Assembly (NCBI GenBank): GCA_029378245.1
Contig: JARKIF010000064.1
Span: 157,287-221,286 of the forward strand
Source of the DNA: Roridomyces roridus
Taxonomy: Eukaryota > Basidiomycota > Agaricomycetes > Agaricales > Mycenaceae
Direction of reading: 5' to 3'
DNA length: 64,000 bases
Below are positions 55,301 through 64,000 of the stretch, piece by piece. How positions within the stretch are numbered: the first letter of the stretch is position 1; the number at the start of each line of letters is the position of its first letter. The notes beneath the pieces were generated by a model that saw only the letters and a program-made list of their open reading frames with translations, did not search any database and was not told the origin of the DNA. Position numbers and translations under genes: made by a program.

Positions 55301-57475
55301 GACTTTGCTGACGACGACGTCTTCGGTCGAGACGATGTGCAGGGCATCGTAAGCCCCGGTCGTTATCGTGTGGATGAGAGAGGCGCTGGGAGAATGAGCG
55401 TCAGTGTGATGTACTTTGGATGGCCAACGTACTAGAGCCGCGGCTTTCCCTCACACTCGACCCTTCGCGAATCTCATCGTGTTGGCGTCCACGAATTTCA
55501 AGCCGTAGAATTCCACTCGGTTCTACAATAATTTAATGAGCTGATAAACACGCAATTCGAGACTTACCTTGAAAACGACCGCATACGAAGTGTCATCCAC
55601 CCATTCGATCTTGTCTATCAGCGAAACAGGAGTCGAGAACACGTTCAACAACGCCTCTTCTCCATACTCAAAGATCTGCACCCGTCATCAGAAATCCATC
55701 CTTCCACATCCGAGCAACTCACCGTCAGATTCTTCTCAGTCCAGCAAACCACCCTCAACCTCTCACTCCCGACAACCCGCGCCCTCAACCCAATCAACGA
55801 ATTCCCCTCCGCACAATCCTTAACGACCTCTGCCACAACCCTTTCCTCTCCCAACACCACCCTCCCTACAGTTTTCTTCACCTCGGGAATCGAACTTGCC
55901 GGCAGATGCTCCGTCGACCTCGGATTAATGGCTTTAAATATCTGGAGAGACGACAGTGCGGCTGCAGCGGCGGAAGGTTCCTCCGGGTGCACAGCAGGCT
56001 CAGCTTGCTGCTGCCCCGAGCCCTTGGGCGTGATACTGAGCGGTCGCACGGCGAGGGTGCCGTCTCCGGAAATTGAATAAAAGAGCGAAGCGGATCCTGC
56101 AGCCAGGTCAATTCACCTGAATGGAAGAGGAAGGAACGACCAACCTTCGTTAGAGTAGATGCCAATACCGGACGCAGGCCCCTCCTTCACCCACTGTCCA
56201 ATTTTCTCGAGATGGACCTCGTACGGCCCGTGCTCGTGGTTGGCACGCAGCTCGAGCAATACGATATGGGATTTTTTCGAGTACCCCGTTGTCCGAGGCG
56301 TCGAGAGCTCCGTGCGACGAGTTCGGGTCAAGAGACGCGCAAGCCAGGAGGACGGGTGTCTGTAGAAAAAGTGAGTCGACCCCAAGGGATGTGGAAGCAA
56401 AGAGAATTCACGTGGTCAACGACGAAGAATTGGAGATGCGTCCAGATCCACACATCATGTGCCGCCTCTTGATTGGGGGTACCCTGCGGAGGCTGCATCG
56501 GCGTCGTGCTATCGATAAAGCTGACGCCAAGCACGTGCCGTCCTCGGTCGAGAACACGGACAGGTTCCCGGATTGCTGCAACACGGCCAAAAGCGTGTTA
56601 TTGTGAAGGAGGAGTATTCCGGATATGGATCCCGATCGGGCGGGAATGATCTGGCACAACAAAGCGAGGTCGTGCGATTCGTCCGAGAACGCGCTCTGCG
56701 CTAGCGGTGAGGAGGGCGTGGAGAGGGATTTCGGGGTGTGAGATGGCGAGTTGGTTGCTGAGAGGAGGGATTTCGGGCCTGCATCCCCGCGCTTGGCTGG
56801 TGCTGGTGCTGGTGAGGTGTCACCCGAAGCAGGCGAGGGACGCTCCTTGTGGCTCCGACCTTTGAGCATGTCCTTGAGTTTGTCTGCTTCATCGTCGAAA
56901 TCCACGTAGTTTTTTGGGGCCTCCACTTGGGCGGCTGTGATGCCGGACACGATTCTTGATCGAGAGGTAACATTGAAGGGTGCTTTGGAGGGTGAGGGTG
57001 ACGTGGATCGCGAGTTGATGGATGATCGGGAGGATCGAGGGACAGACAGCACGGGAGGGTCTACAGTGTGCGCTGGCTGTGAGACAGTCTGTGCCTGCTG
57101 CACTGGTTTCCGGAACGCATATATCGTGCCATCTTCACAGCCCAGCACAGCGCGAATGCGAGGTGAGTGGTCATTGTTGGGTTCAAAGACAGTTAAAATG
57201 GAGGCGGGGGACTTGGAGCAGCTGATATCCAGTATACTTCGAGATTCGCGGCCATCTTTGGGTTCCGAGGGAAGGTGAGCGGAACCAAAAAGGACGGCGA
57301 AACTGGATTCATCCGAGGACGTAGGATCGCCAGGGATGCTGTAGGTGTTGGATATGCTGTCAATCCAGGCCTTCCGACTCGGGCGCAGAGCTGTAGCGCG
57401 AGACGAAGGTGAGGGTGACGGAAGAGGTGTGGCCTGATGCGATTACATAACGTCCAAACATGCCACGCAGTACAA
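52316..57475 (-). CDS. WDR7/rabconnectin-3 beta-like WD40 protein
   Basis: Large multi-exon gene read from scattered coding blocks on the minus strand. Near the N-terminus: [17 protein letters not shown] and a long Ser/Pro-rich insert (about 56.7-57.1 kb). Middle WD-type blocks: [38 protein letters not shown] and [21 protein letters not shown]-terminal helical part: [20 protein letters not shown] and [20 protein letters not shown]. Final WD repeats: [20 protein letters not shown] and [20 protein letters not shown]. The last exon ends at 52316. This order matches WDR7, a partner of DMXL/Rav1-type proteins in V-ATPase assembly in animals; the same role here is inference. The first exon(s) are unresolved, so the right boundary is approximate. 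Confidence 0.7.
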
Positions 57476-57839
57476 CACCCGCGTCTGAATTGGGAAAAAA
57501 TCATACAACTTTCTTGCTCGCGCATCTTTCTACCGGTCCAGAGACGCATTTACTTCGAAATTTCTCCGCTTGAAGCTGTAATGTTTCACCCAGCTGTGCC
57601 AGAGCTGTAAGCTGTACAACAGCAATTTGCCCTTCCATCAGAAACTTACAGCCCCCAGACTTTGTGGTATATATCCCAGTGACGCGTGGTGGCTCCACCT
57701 CTTTGCATGTCTCTTCACACTGCTGTAGCCAGAAAGCTGTTGCAGTTATACTTATTTTCGGAGAACTTCTTAAAAGTGGCGGTTATGTTATGGCTGACTC
57801 CCCCTCCTTCCCACTTACTCCCATATACACACGGTAGCC

Positions 57840-58203
57840 ATGGACCCCATCCTTGTGACTCTCCTCGCCGTCATGACCGTTATTGGAATCTTTGGTTCGT
57901 GGCTCACTCGAGTCTGACTCCATTCCTCCCATAACTCCACCTCTACCTGTGCCATCAGCGACCTTTGGTGGACTGGTCCTTTTCGTTGACTGGTACAGGC
58001 AAAACCGGCCCCAACTACCCAGATATACCCAGTCCGCTCAACACCGCCGCGTTTCTGCGGCCTGGTCCCTCACAATGTATCAAGTCGACGTCCTCATCCG
58101 CGCTCCCCCCGCTGCCGTACTGAGCAGAGGCTACTCTGCTTATCGGACCTCCCGCGATGAAGAGGCAAGTACTATTACTCCAGAGATGAAATTCAATTTC
58201 TGA
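57840..58203 (+). CDS. Small single-pass membrane protein, hypothetical
   Basis: Two exons, 57840-57894 and 57959-58203, joined by a GTTCGT...CATCAG intron, giving 99 residues. The N-terminus MDPILVTLLAVMTVIGIF continues after splicing as ATFGGLVLFVDWYRQ, a hydrophobic segment interrupted by the splice site and followed by a basic, Gln/Arg-rich tail. Without splicing the first exon would end after 25 codons. I do not recognise the family. The gene is divergent from the WDR7-like gene with a short shared upstream region. Confidence 0.45.
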
Positions 58204-58750
58204 CTGCAATGCAAAGGCACTGGAGCGCCTCGTCCGCATTCCTTCCCCGGCGCATACGATACATGATCACTAGCCCGATACTTCTTACGTTGCGTTCTTT
58301 TTCATTCGACATGTTTTCTTCTGCTATCATCGCTACACCATCTTCATGCATTGAATCTTGCTCTTTACATACCCGGGAATTCACTGTACAATTATTATCA
58401 ATATTGCATCTGCCTCTGGCATTGAAGCCGATAACCCGGTCCATGACATCAACAATAACACCTCAGTCTGCACATGTTCACTGACCGTCGTACGGTGGTC
58501 ATCTCTGTGCAATCTACGAATAAGTAATCACGCTATCAAAGATGATTTCCGCCTAGTATTACATGTTTGTGAGTAAGGCAGCTTTGACGCGATCATCACG
58601 GAAATCACAAACGGTTGGTTCAACCGGTTGTACTTAGATTAGTAATTCTGGGTAATTCCAACCTAGTCAGAGGATGACTGAGACACCTTTCGCTTGGTAT
58701 TTAACGCACTCGTCTGATTCTTACAAGTCAGTCAAGCTTTCCTCCCCTGA
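58204..58750. other. Intergenic region
   Basis: No gene seen. AT-richer than its surroundings and ending in the SDR 3 leader; a short near-palindrome (acggttggttcaaccggt) lies at about 58610. Confidence 0.4.
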
Positions 58751-59616
58751 ATGTCGAACAAAACCGTTTACCTCGGTACGTTCTTCCTTTCATGCCAGAC
58801 CGACCCAGCTCACCTTTCTGGCAGTCACCGGCGCCAACCGTGGAATTGGCCTCGGCCTAGTCAGCGTCCTCGCGGCGCGTCCAGACGCGATCGTCTTTGC
58901 TGGTGCGCGTGATCCAGCTGCTCAGTCCCTCAAGGACCTCGCTGCCAAGCACTCCAACCTCCACCCAATCAAGTTCGTCGTCAACGACAAGGCCAACAAC
59001 GAAGAAGCTATCGCCGAGATCAAGAAAACCGCCGGTCAGCTTGACGTCGTCATCCCCAACGCCGGCATGTCTTTCTCTTCTCTCTTTGCTACCTTACCCT
59101 AACGTCGATTGCCCAGGTATTGCAAAGTACGTTGGTCCGATATCCACGACTCCCCCCTCCGAGTACAGGGACCACTGGGAGATCAACACCCTCGGCACGA
59201 TCGTCTTGTTCCAAGCCGCACAGGAGCTCCTCCTCGCATCCCCCACAGGCACCCCTATCTTCGCATACATATCAACCGGCGCCGGCTCGATCGCACGCTA
59301 CTTCCCCGTGCAAGCCACCACGTACGGGTCCTCCAAGGCCGCCGCCAACTTTATCATCAAAGCTCTCGACGCTGAGAACCCCACGCTCGTGGTGTTCGCC
59401 ATCTCCCCGGGTTGGGTGGCTACCGACATGGGAAACCCCGGGGCAGCAGCCGCTGGTCTTTCCGAGGCGCCGATTTCCGTCGCGGAATCCGTCGAGGGGG
59501 TATTGTCGAGAATCGATGGAGCTACCAAGGAGAAGAGTAGTGGGCGGTTCTGGAACTTTAAGCCTACGTTCGGTGGTATGCCTTGGGACCTCGATCAGGA
59601 CGAGATTCCGTGGTGA
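58751..59616 (+). CDS. Short-chain dehydrogenase/reductase (copy 3)
   Basis: Three exons, 58751-58775, 58825-59064 and 59117-59616, coding for 254 residues. Exons 2 and 3 are again 240 and 500 nt. Motifs: VTGANRGIGLGL, IPNAG (Pro where the others have Ala), YISTGAGS, the catalytic YGSSK and PGWVATDMGN. The second intron starts with GC (GCATGT) and ends CCCAG; the paralogues have GT there (GTAAGT, GTGCGC), and using the nearby GT would break the frame. It is closer to copy 2 than to copy 1. It converges with the F-box copy at 59941-61376. Confidence 0.9.
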
Positions 59617-59940
59617 TGTGCTAGTGTAGAAAAGAATTGTGAATGTATGGTTTACCTGTGAATGAACGAGTTGGTGTAATCGGGAGCAAGGAACAACAGC
59701 AATTTAATTCGTGGATTCACTGTACATGAATAAAGGAATCATCTCTACTGGGAAAATTGGTTCAAGAAGTAGCCGGATATATGGGCAACTGGCGTACCTT
59801 TGGAGACCCGCAAGGACGGCCAACGAACATATTCACAGTCTGGAATCAACCAACACAGATGCCAAAAAATAACATCTGAACTCTTGTTCAGCTTTCAACA
59901 TGTCGCGTCCACAATGAAAAACGCACCATGAATCCGAGGA
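59617..59940. other. Convergent 3' flanks of SDR 3 and F-box copy 9
   Basis: No gene. The right end (minus strand, after the stop at 59941) matches the flank of F-box copies 6 and 8 and lacks the MITE. Confidence 0.5.
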
Positions 59941-61376
59941 CTAGAAATGGCCTTTGAACTCGCGGCGGAAATGACGATAACTGTTTTCTGAGCCAGCATA
60001 GACGGATACCTTGCCCCAGCGCGCGACGGCAGGAGGCGAGGGCATCGCAGGCAAGCTCCTCGTCCGTCCACCACCGAGAGCGGATCATCTCCTCCAAGTT
60101 CTCTGGGTCGAAACTCTGGCCAGACTGCGTCAGCAGGATCTCCTCGAGCTTGGGGGCTGTATAACGTCCATCCTCCCCGAGGTACCGGAGGGCATCGATC
60201 ACGTCGTCGTTGAATGAATGGGGACACTTGTGCATGGTCAAGTTCGCCAGGGATGGCGAGCTGCGAAGGACGGCGATGAGTGCGTCGGAAGTGAGTGGAG
60301 ACTCGCGGATGGTCAATTCCTCCAGGTTGGGGCGACCGGAGCTGGAATTGAGTAAATTCGATCGTGTCCCAATTTGTATTCGGTGGATCCAAATAGAGGC
60401 GAAGCACTTTCAACTCGGGAAGTGCCAGCCGCGAAAGAAATGGCATGAAGTGCTCGGAAGGGAAATTGTTCTCGGAGACTGTGATGCTGAGGTTGGTTAA
60501 TGACCCAATGGTAATCATGCGAATTAGAGACAAGTCGGGTAAGAACTCCCATCCTGCCGTGTCAAAGACGGCAGTGACGAGACGAGTGCATCGTCGGAGA
60601 ATTTCCAAGCACGTGAGGGGAAATTCAGCAAAAGTGAGCGATGTGAGCTGGCTCCACGGCATGGGGATTCGAGTCGGATAATTGATGTAGAGAGTGAGAG
60701 TGCGAAGATTCGGAGCGTTGGAGAAGACCGTTAATTTGGCGGGGTCGAACTGGTCGTCGGTGCCCCCGCTCAGCTCGAGGGTCGTGAGCGATGTGAGCGA
60801 CCCTTCGGGAATGCGCGTGAGGCAGCATAAGGACAAAGCGTGAAGCGTGGCCTTCGCCCAGCGGTGAGCAGTGGAGCAAAGGACCTCCATCGCTGAGGAA
60901 CTCAGGGCGTCCAGGCCACTGGACAACGAGATGGGTATGGGCAACGGCGCAGACCTGTCCAGCCATCTTTGCACGGCGGCAAGATCATCGCTGGTTGTAC
61001 TCTGCCTAACATACAATTCGATCCCCACAGCCCAAATTTGCGGGCTCGTGTGCATGACGTGTCGCCAGCGAGCACAGACCTGCGTCAGAGCAAGGCGTGG
61101 CCGTAGTCGGCTCCTCACGAATCCGATTCGATGTGTTTCCTTTCCGACTTCGACTAGAATGAGCATGAAGATCTCTAGTAGTAGCTCTGCGGGGAGTTTG
61201 CGGACGGGCGCGACCACGGCTCGCAAACGGGCAAGCACTTCACGCTCCGCGACGACCTGGGCCTTGAGTGCTGATATGGACGCCTCGGAGGCAGCGATAA
61301 GTCGCCTGGTTCTAGATTCAGACGGCTGGCTGTCGGGTTTGGAAGGGGAATATGTGAAGATAGTCGATTGAGGCAT
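59941..61376 (-). pseudogene. F-box/LRR-type protein with two one-base insertions (copy 9)
   Basis: The start MPQSTIFTYSPSKPD at 61376 leads into a normal protein: the helical N-terminus, F-box core LPAELLLEIF then LTQVCARWRHVMHTSPQIW, and LRRs as far as FTQFQLRSP. At 60329-60332 a run of four G (C on the coding strand) replaces three in the paralogues and shifts the frame. The expected NLEELTIRESPLTSDALIAV continues in the next frame. A second extra base near 60049-60052 shifts again just before the expected PPAVARW, after which the normal C-terminus and TAG at 59941 follow. Read as it stands, the protein is garbled after about residue 356. Either a young pseudogene or two homopolymer errors. 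Confidence 0.8.
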
Positions 61377-62279
61377 GGTGGCGAGAAAGAAAAACTTAAA
61401 AGTGGTCGGTGGCCATGTGATCCGAGTCTCGGAGTCTGGCATCCAAATTGGCCCCGCCAGACTTTTCTCGATATATGAGAGCAATGCTAACGGACTTGAT
61501 ACAACGACTATGGTGCTACACACAAGTGAAGTGCGAGTGCGTAAATATGTAGAGCTGTGATAGGTAAAGGAGGGAGGGGGTCAAGTATGGTGAGATCGAC
61601 GCAGCACGAGGGTACACATCCTCCTCATCATCTCGGAGGTGCCCAGACCGCGAATCTGCCACAGGAATCAGAAGAGTTCGTACCAAGCATACGCACCTGC
61701 AAATCATCCAGCACCACCTCCACCTTCTCTCCTCCTCCTCCTCCTCCTCCTCCCTTCCTTCCATGGGTGCAAGCACATCGCAGACGCGGCCTGCATGACG
61801 GTCATGCATCATGCTCCGAGCGGTGCCCCAGTGGTGGTGTACAGGCCGAAGCCGGCGTTTGCGATCGGGATTGCCAGCGAAAACTGAGGACTCGATGTCT
61901 ACTCTTGAGCGCCGGAGACCATGCCGGTGAAAATGGACAAGCCGTCGCGCGATGGGGAGAAGCAGGGGTTCTCATCTTGCGAGGGCGACGATTTTGAGGG
62001 GCTGAAGCGTTTGCGAGCGCATTGCAGCGCCTTGTAAGACCGTAGATGACTCGGAGGCGGATGGTAAAATAGGACGAAAAGAACACGCACCCAGCTCCGT
62101 CAATCAGCTCATCTGGATTCTGAGCCCTTACATACACCCTTCAGAGGCTCACGACGAACACTATCGCAGAGTTGACGGAGACATAGCCAGCAGAGCGAGT
62201 CTGATCATGAGCGCCTGGTCGGTCTCCAGAGGGGTGATGAGAAGGCCGGGCCTCTAGTCCAAGCCAGTGCAGGCCTCAG
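61377..62279. other. Region without a recognised gene
   Basis: Promoter side of F-box copy 9, then unassigned sequence. Minus-strand frames at 61802-62137 and 61899-62090 look partly protein-like (SPQFSLAIPIANAGFGLY on the minus strand near 61840-61890), but stops prevent a model. Contains a short CCT microsatellite. Confidence 0.35.
61729..61756 (+). repeat. (CTC)n microsatellite
   Basis: An almost perfect run of eight to nine CTC/CCT triplets followed by ccttccttcc. On the minus strand it reads as a Glu run in a short frame, which probably is not coding. Confidence 0.8.
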
Positions 62280-63000
62280 ATGCGCGAGATATGACTACAG
62301 TCCATGAGGCTTTGCAGGAATAGCACGAGCGGACGGTCGGTGTGCGAGAGACGTCGGCGACGTGAGAGAGGGAAGAAAGAGCGTTTGATCGAAGCTCTTC
62401 TCTTCGTCTTCCAAGACAGGCTCGGAGTAGGCTTCTCTCTGGATCGCGTCCCGACACACATGGCTTCTGGTTCTCTTGCAGGTCTGAAAATCGCACGGTG
62501 ACGATTGTACAAGATTGCTGGCCGGGCACTGGCTGGCGTTTCTCCCTCGAAACCAGAAGTCTCGAGCTTGAATCTTGAATCCGTTGCAAGAAGACTGGAG
62601 AGGCGGCTGAAACTCGTCTCGAGCGCGGTAGTCTGCAGACGTAAGGAAGCTCTGCCACGATGTGGCTCAGGCGTCGTTCCGGTTCGTCCCAGGCATTCAC
62701 CCTTGAGGTACAACCTGAAGATCTCAAGGCCCATGTAGATGCGTCGAGAGGTTCCCCTGTCCTGGCCTGCATCGCTCCTCGGGGTCTCAAGGTTGGCTTG
62801 GTCGACCGCGTAGTCTCTTGCGTGTCGATGATCTGGGTCCAATACGCACGGAGGAGTCTCGGAAGCGTCGCTGAATGCCAGTTCTGCAGGCTCGTTGGAA
62901 TTGCAGCTCAGCAGACTGCGGAGAGGATCCGCGGTAGCCAGACGCTTGGTCCTCGAGTGGCTCGCGAAATTTGCCAGTGCTTTGGCGCGCTTCTCTTCTC
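62280..63000 (-). repeat. Decayed sequence, copy C of a three-copy family
   Basis: On the minus strand this stretch aligns in blocks with 27320-28020 and 38190-38700. It has the longest open frame of the three (62276-62842, 188 codons), but its frame does not agree with the other two, and I recognise no domain. It lies divergently upstream of the F-box gene at 63269, as copy A does with the F-box gene at 27066. The ancestral gene is unknown. Confidence 0.5.
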
Positions 63001-63059
63001 AATCCATGGTGTTCCCTTGTCTCTCACAGCACTCGTTGTAGTGGCTGTTTTCGGACAAT

Positions 63060-63268
63060 AGATTTTCAGTGGCACCGATACAATCACCCATACGCGAGTT
63101 GTCCCATTCAAGTCCCAATTTGGTCGAGTCGCTCCATTGTCCCCGAACCTCTTGTCGCTTGTTTGCGCCGGGTCCTCACGTGCCGAGACCAACGTCGCTT
63201 TCCTCCACTCTCACCTTTCCCCCATATCCCCTGCCCGCCTACACTTTCTCCCCGAACGAACAACACAG
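63060..63268 (+). promoter_or_regulatory. Shared promoter region of F-box copies 7 and 10
   Basis: The reverse complement of about 27067-27290 matches this stretch closely. Landmarks are gtcccattcaagtcccaatt, tggtcgag(t/c)cgctccattg and gggtcctcacgtgccgagac. Conservation upstream of the ATG in both copies supports the chosen starts and shows that the duplication included the 5' region. Confidence 0.6.
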
Positions 63269-64000
63269 ATGATAGGCGCGCAACTTCGCGCGCGCCTCGT
63301 CGGCGTCGAACAGCACATGGCGATGCTCGAGAAACAAATGGCGAACCTCGAGAAACAGATGACGCGCTTAGAGGACCGAGAAACAAGACGACGAAGACGA
63401 CCTGGGAGCCCTTGTCTCCCCAAAGGTTTCCCGACACAAGATACCGACGGAGATCAGGTCGATGATCTTCTTGGAGGTGAAGAACGCAGTCCGCCACCCT
63501 TACGTTGTGCTCGACCTCTTTGCGGTGTGCAGTCACTGGCACAACATTGTCAAAAGCACTTGTCACCTGTACACTGACCTCCTTTGTCACCACGGTGAGT
63601 GATCAATCTTCTGCAGACCATTTATTCACTGGCGTCTCTATTAGTGGACCAGCTAGAGACCTATGCGTCGCGCGCTGGTACCGGTCTTCCCTTGAACCTG
63701 TGCTTCCGCCAAGTTGGCCCTCAGGTGTCCAGCGACTCGCAACAGCTGCGCCAACTTGTGCTCCAACACGCGTCGCAATGGAGACTCTTGAGCTTCGTAG
63801 CATCCATTCCCGCCGATCTTCCTGCCACATTCCCCAACTTGCTCGAATATAGAGCATTCAGCTCGGAGATAGACATCGACCTACCCCAACTGGATGCCCC
63901 TCGCCTTCGGCACTTGGCTTTCGGTCGCAACTATCTCGGCGCGGGTTGGCAGGTCAAGCTCCCGTGGGCACAGATCACGGTGCTTGAGATCGACAACGTT
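63269..64000 (+). pseudogene. F-box protein, coiled-coil subfamily, partial at window end (copy 10)
   Basis: It begins MIGAQLRARLVGVEQHMAML, like the copy at 27066, with the same coiled coil. At 63376-63377 GAGGACC has one more C than the paralogue's GAGGAC, after which the expected protein continues in another frame. That part reads DDLGALVSPKVSRHKIPTEI, then SMIFLEVKN, then LFAVCSHWHNIVKSTC. The intron is conserved (GTGAGT at about 63596 to TTAG), and exon 2 (LPLNLCFRQVGP, LVLQHASQW, LPQLDAPRLRHLAF) runs off the window in frame. Without the extra base this would be an ordinary gene; as sequenced it is truncated near residue 65-120 in the wrong frame. The 3' part is outside the window. Confidence 0.7.

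Noticed and set aside
1..64000. tRNA, rRNA or CRISPR features
   Set aside because: No T-loop plus cloverleaf pattern, no rRNA-like stretch and no spaced direct repeats were seen by eye; a covariance-model scan could still find a tRNA I missed.

Overview
The window reads as nuclear DNA of a filamentous basidiomycete, probably an Agaricomycete. Genes carry many short (about 45-65 bp) GT-AG introns and start in ACC/GCCACC-ATG contexts. The gene families are also typical: large intron-free F-box/LRR proteins, GH28 and GH20 secreted hydrolases, small secreted cupredoxins, a CNNM/Mam3 transporter, a WDR7-like WD40 protein and APH-like kinases. Nothing prokaryotic, no CRISPR array, no rRNA and no tRNA was found. 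All gene models below were read from the sequence without transcript or database support.

Layout. 1.5-4.9 kb: two tandem F-box genes (-). 5.2-5.7: mini ankyrin protein (+). 5.9-7.5: epoxide hydrolase 1 (-). 7.9-9.8: MFS drug transporter (-). 11.5-12.2: cupredoxin 1 (+). 12.7-14.3: polygalacturonase (+). 14.4-15.9: epoxide hydrolase 2 (-). 16.4-20.7: two more F-box loci (-), the second frameshifted, with an SDR relic between them. 21.6-24.8: SDR 1 (+), a truncated F-box (-) and an intact F-box (+). 25.3-28.1: F-box with an acidic tail (-) and a divergent decayed sequence. 29.7-30.3: cupredoxin 2 (-). 30.4-35.7: gene-poor. 35.7-37.7: Ser/Pro-rich membrane protein (+). 37.9-40.1: F-box relic, decayed sequence and an intact F-box (+), followed by a 358-bp MITE. 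40.8-41.7: SDR 2 (-). 41.9-44.0: CNNM transporter (-). 44.4-45.8: epoxide hydrolase 3 (-). 46.4-47.9: APH-like kinase (-). 48-50.2: gene-poor. 50.2-52.3: beta-hexosaminidase (+). 52.3-57.5: WDR7-like protein (-). 57.8-58.2: small membrane protein (+). 58.75-59.6: SDR 3 (+). 59.9-61.4: frameshifted F-box (-). 61.4-63.3: decayed sequence. 63.3-64.0: F-box (+), cut by the window end.

The main theme is local duplication and decay. There are about ten F-box loci in at least three subfamilies, three SDRs, three epoxide hydrolases and two cupredoxins. Most paralogues keep the same exon sizes, so intron gain or loss, GC donors, micro-exons, indels and one transposon insertion can be read directly by comparing copies. 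SDR and F-box genes recur as convergent pairs, and a second unit (F-box plus a divergent decayed sequence) is present three times. The housekeeping-type genes (CNNM, WDR7-like, kinase, GH20) are single copy and lie between these units. No biosynthetic core enzyme is present, so the SDR/epoxide hydrolase/MFS mixture does not make a metabolite cluster on this evidence.
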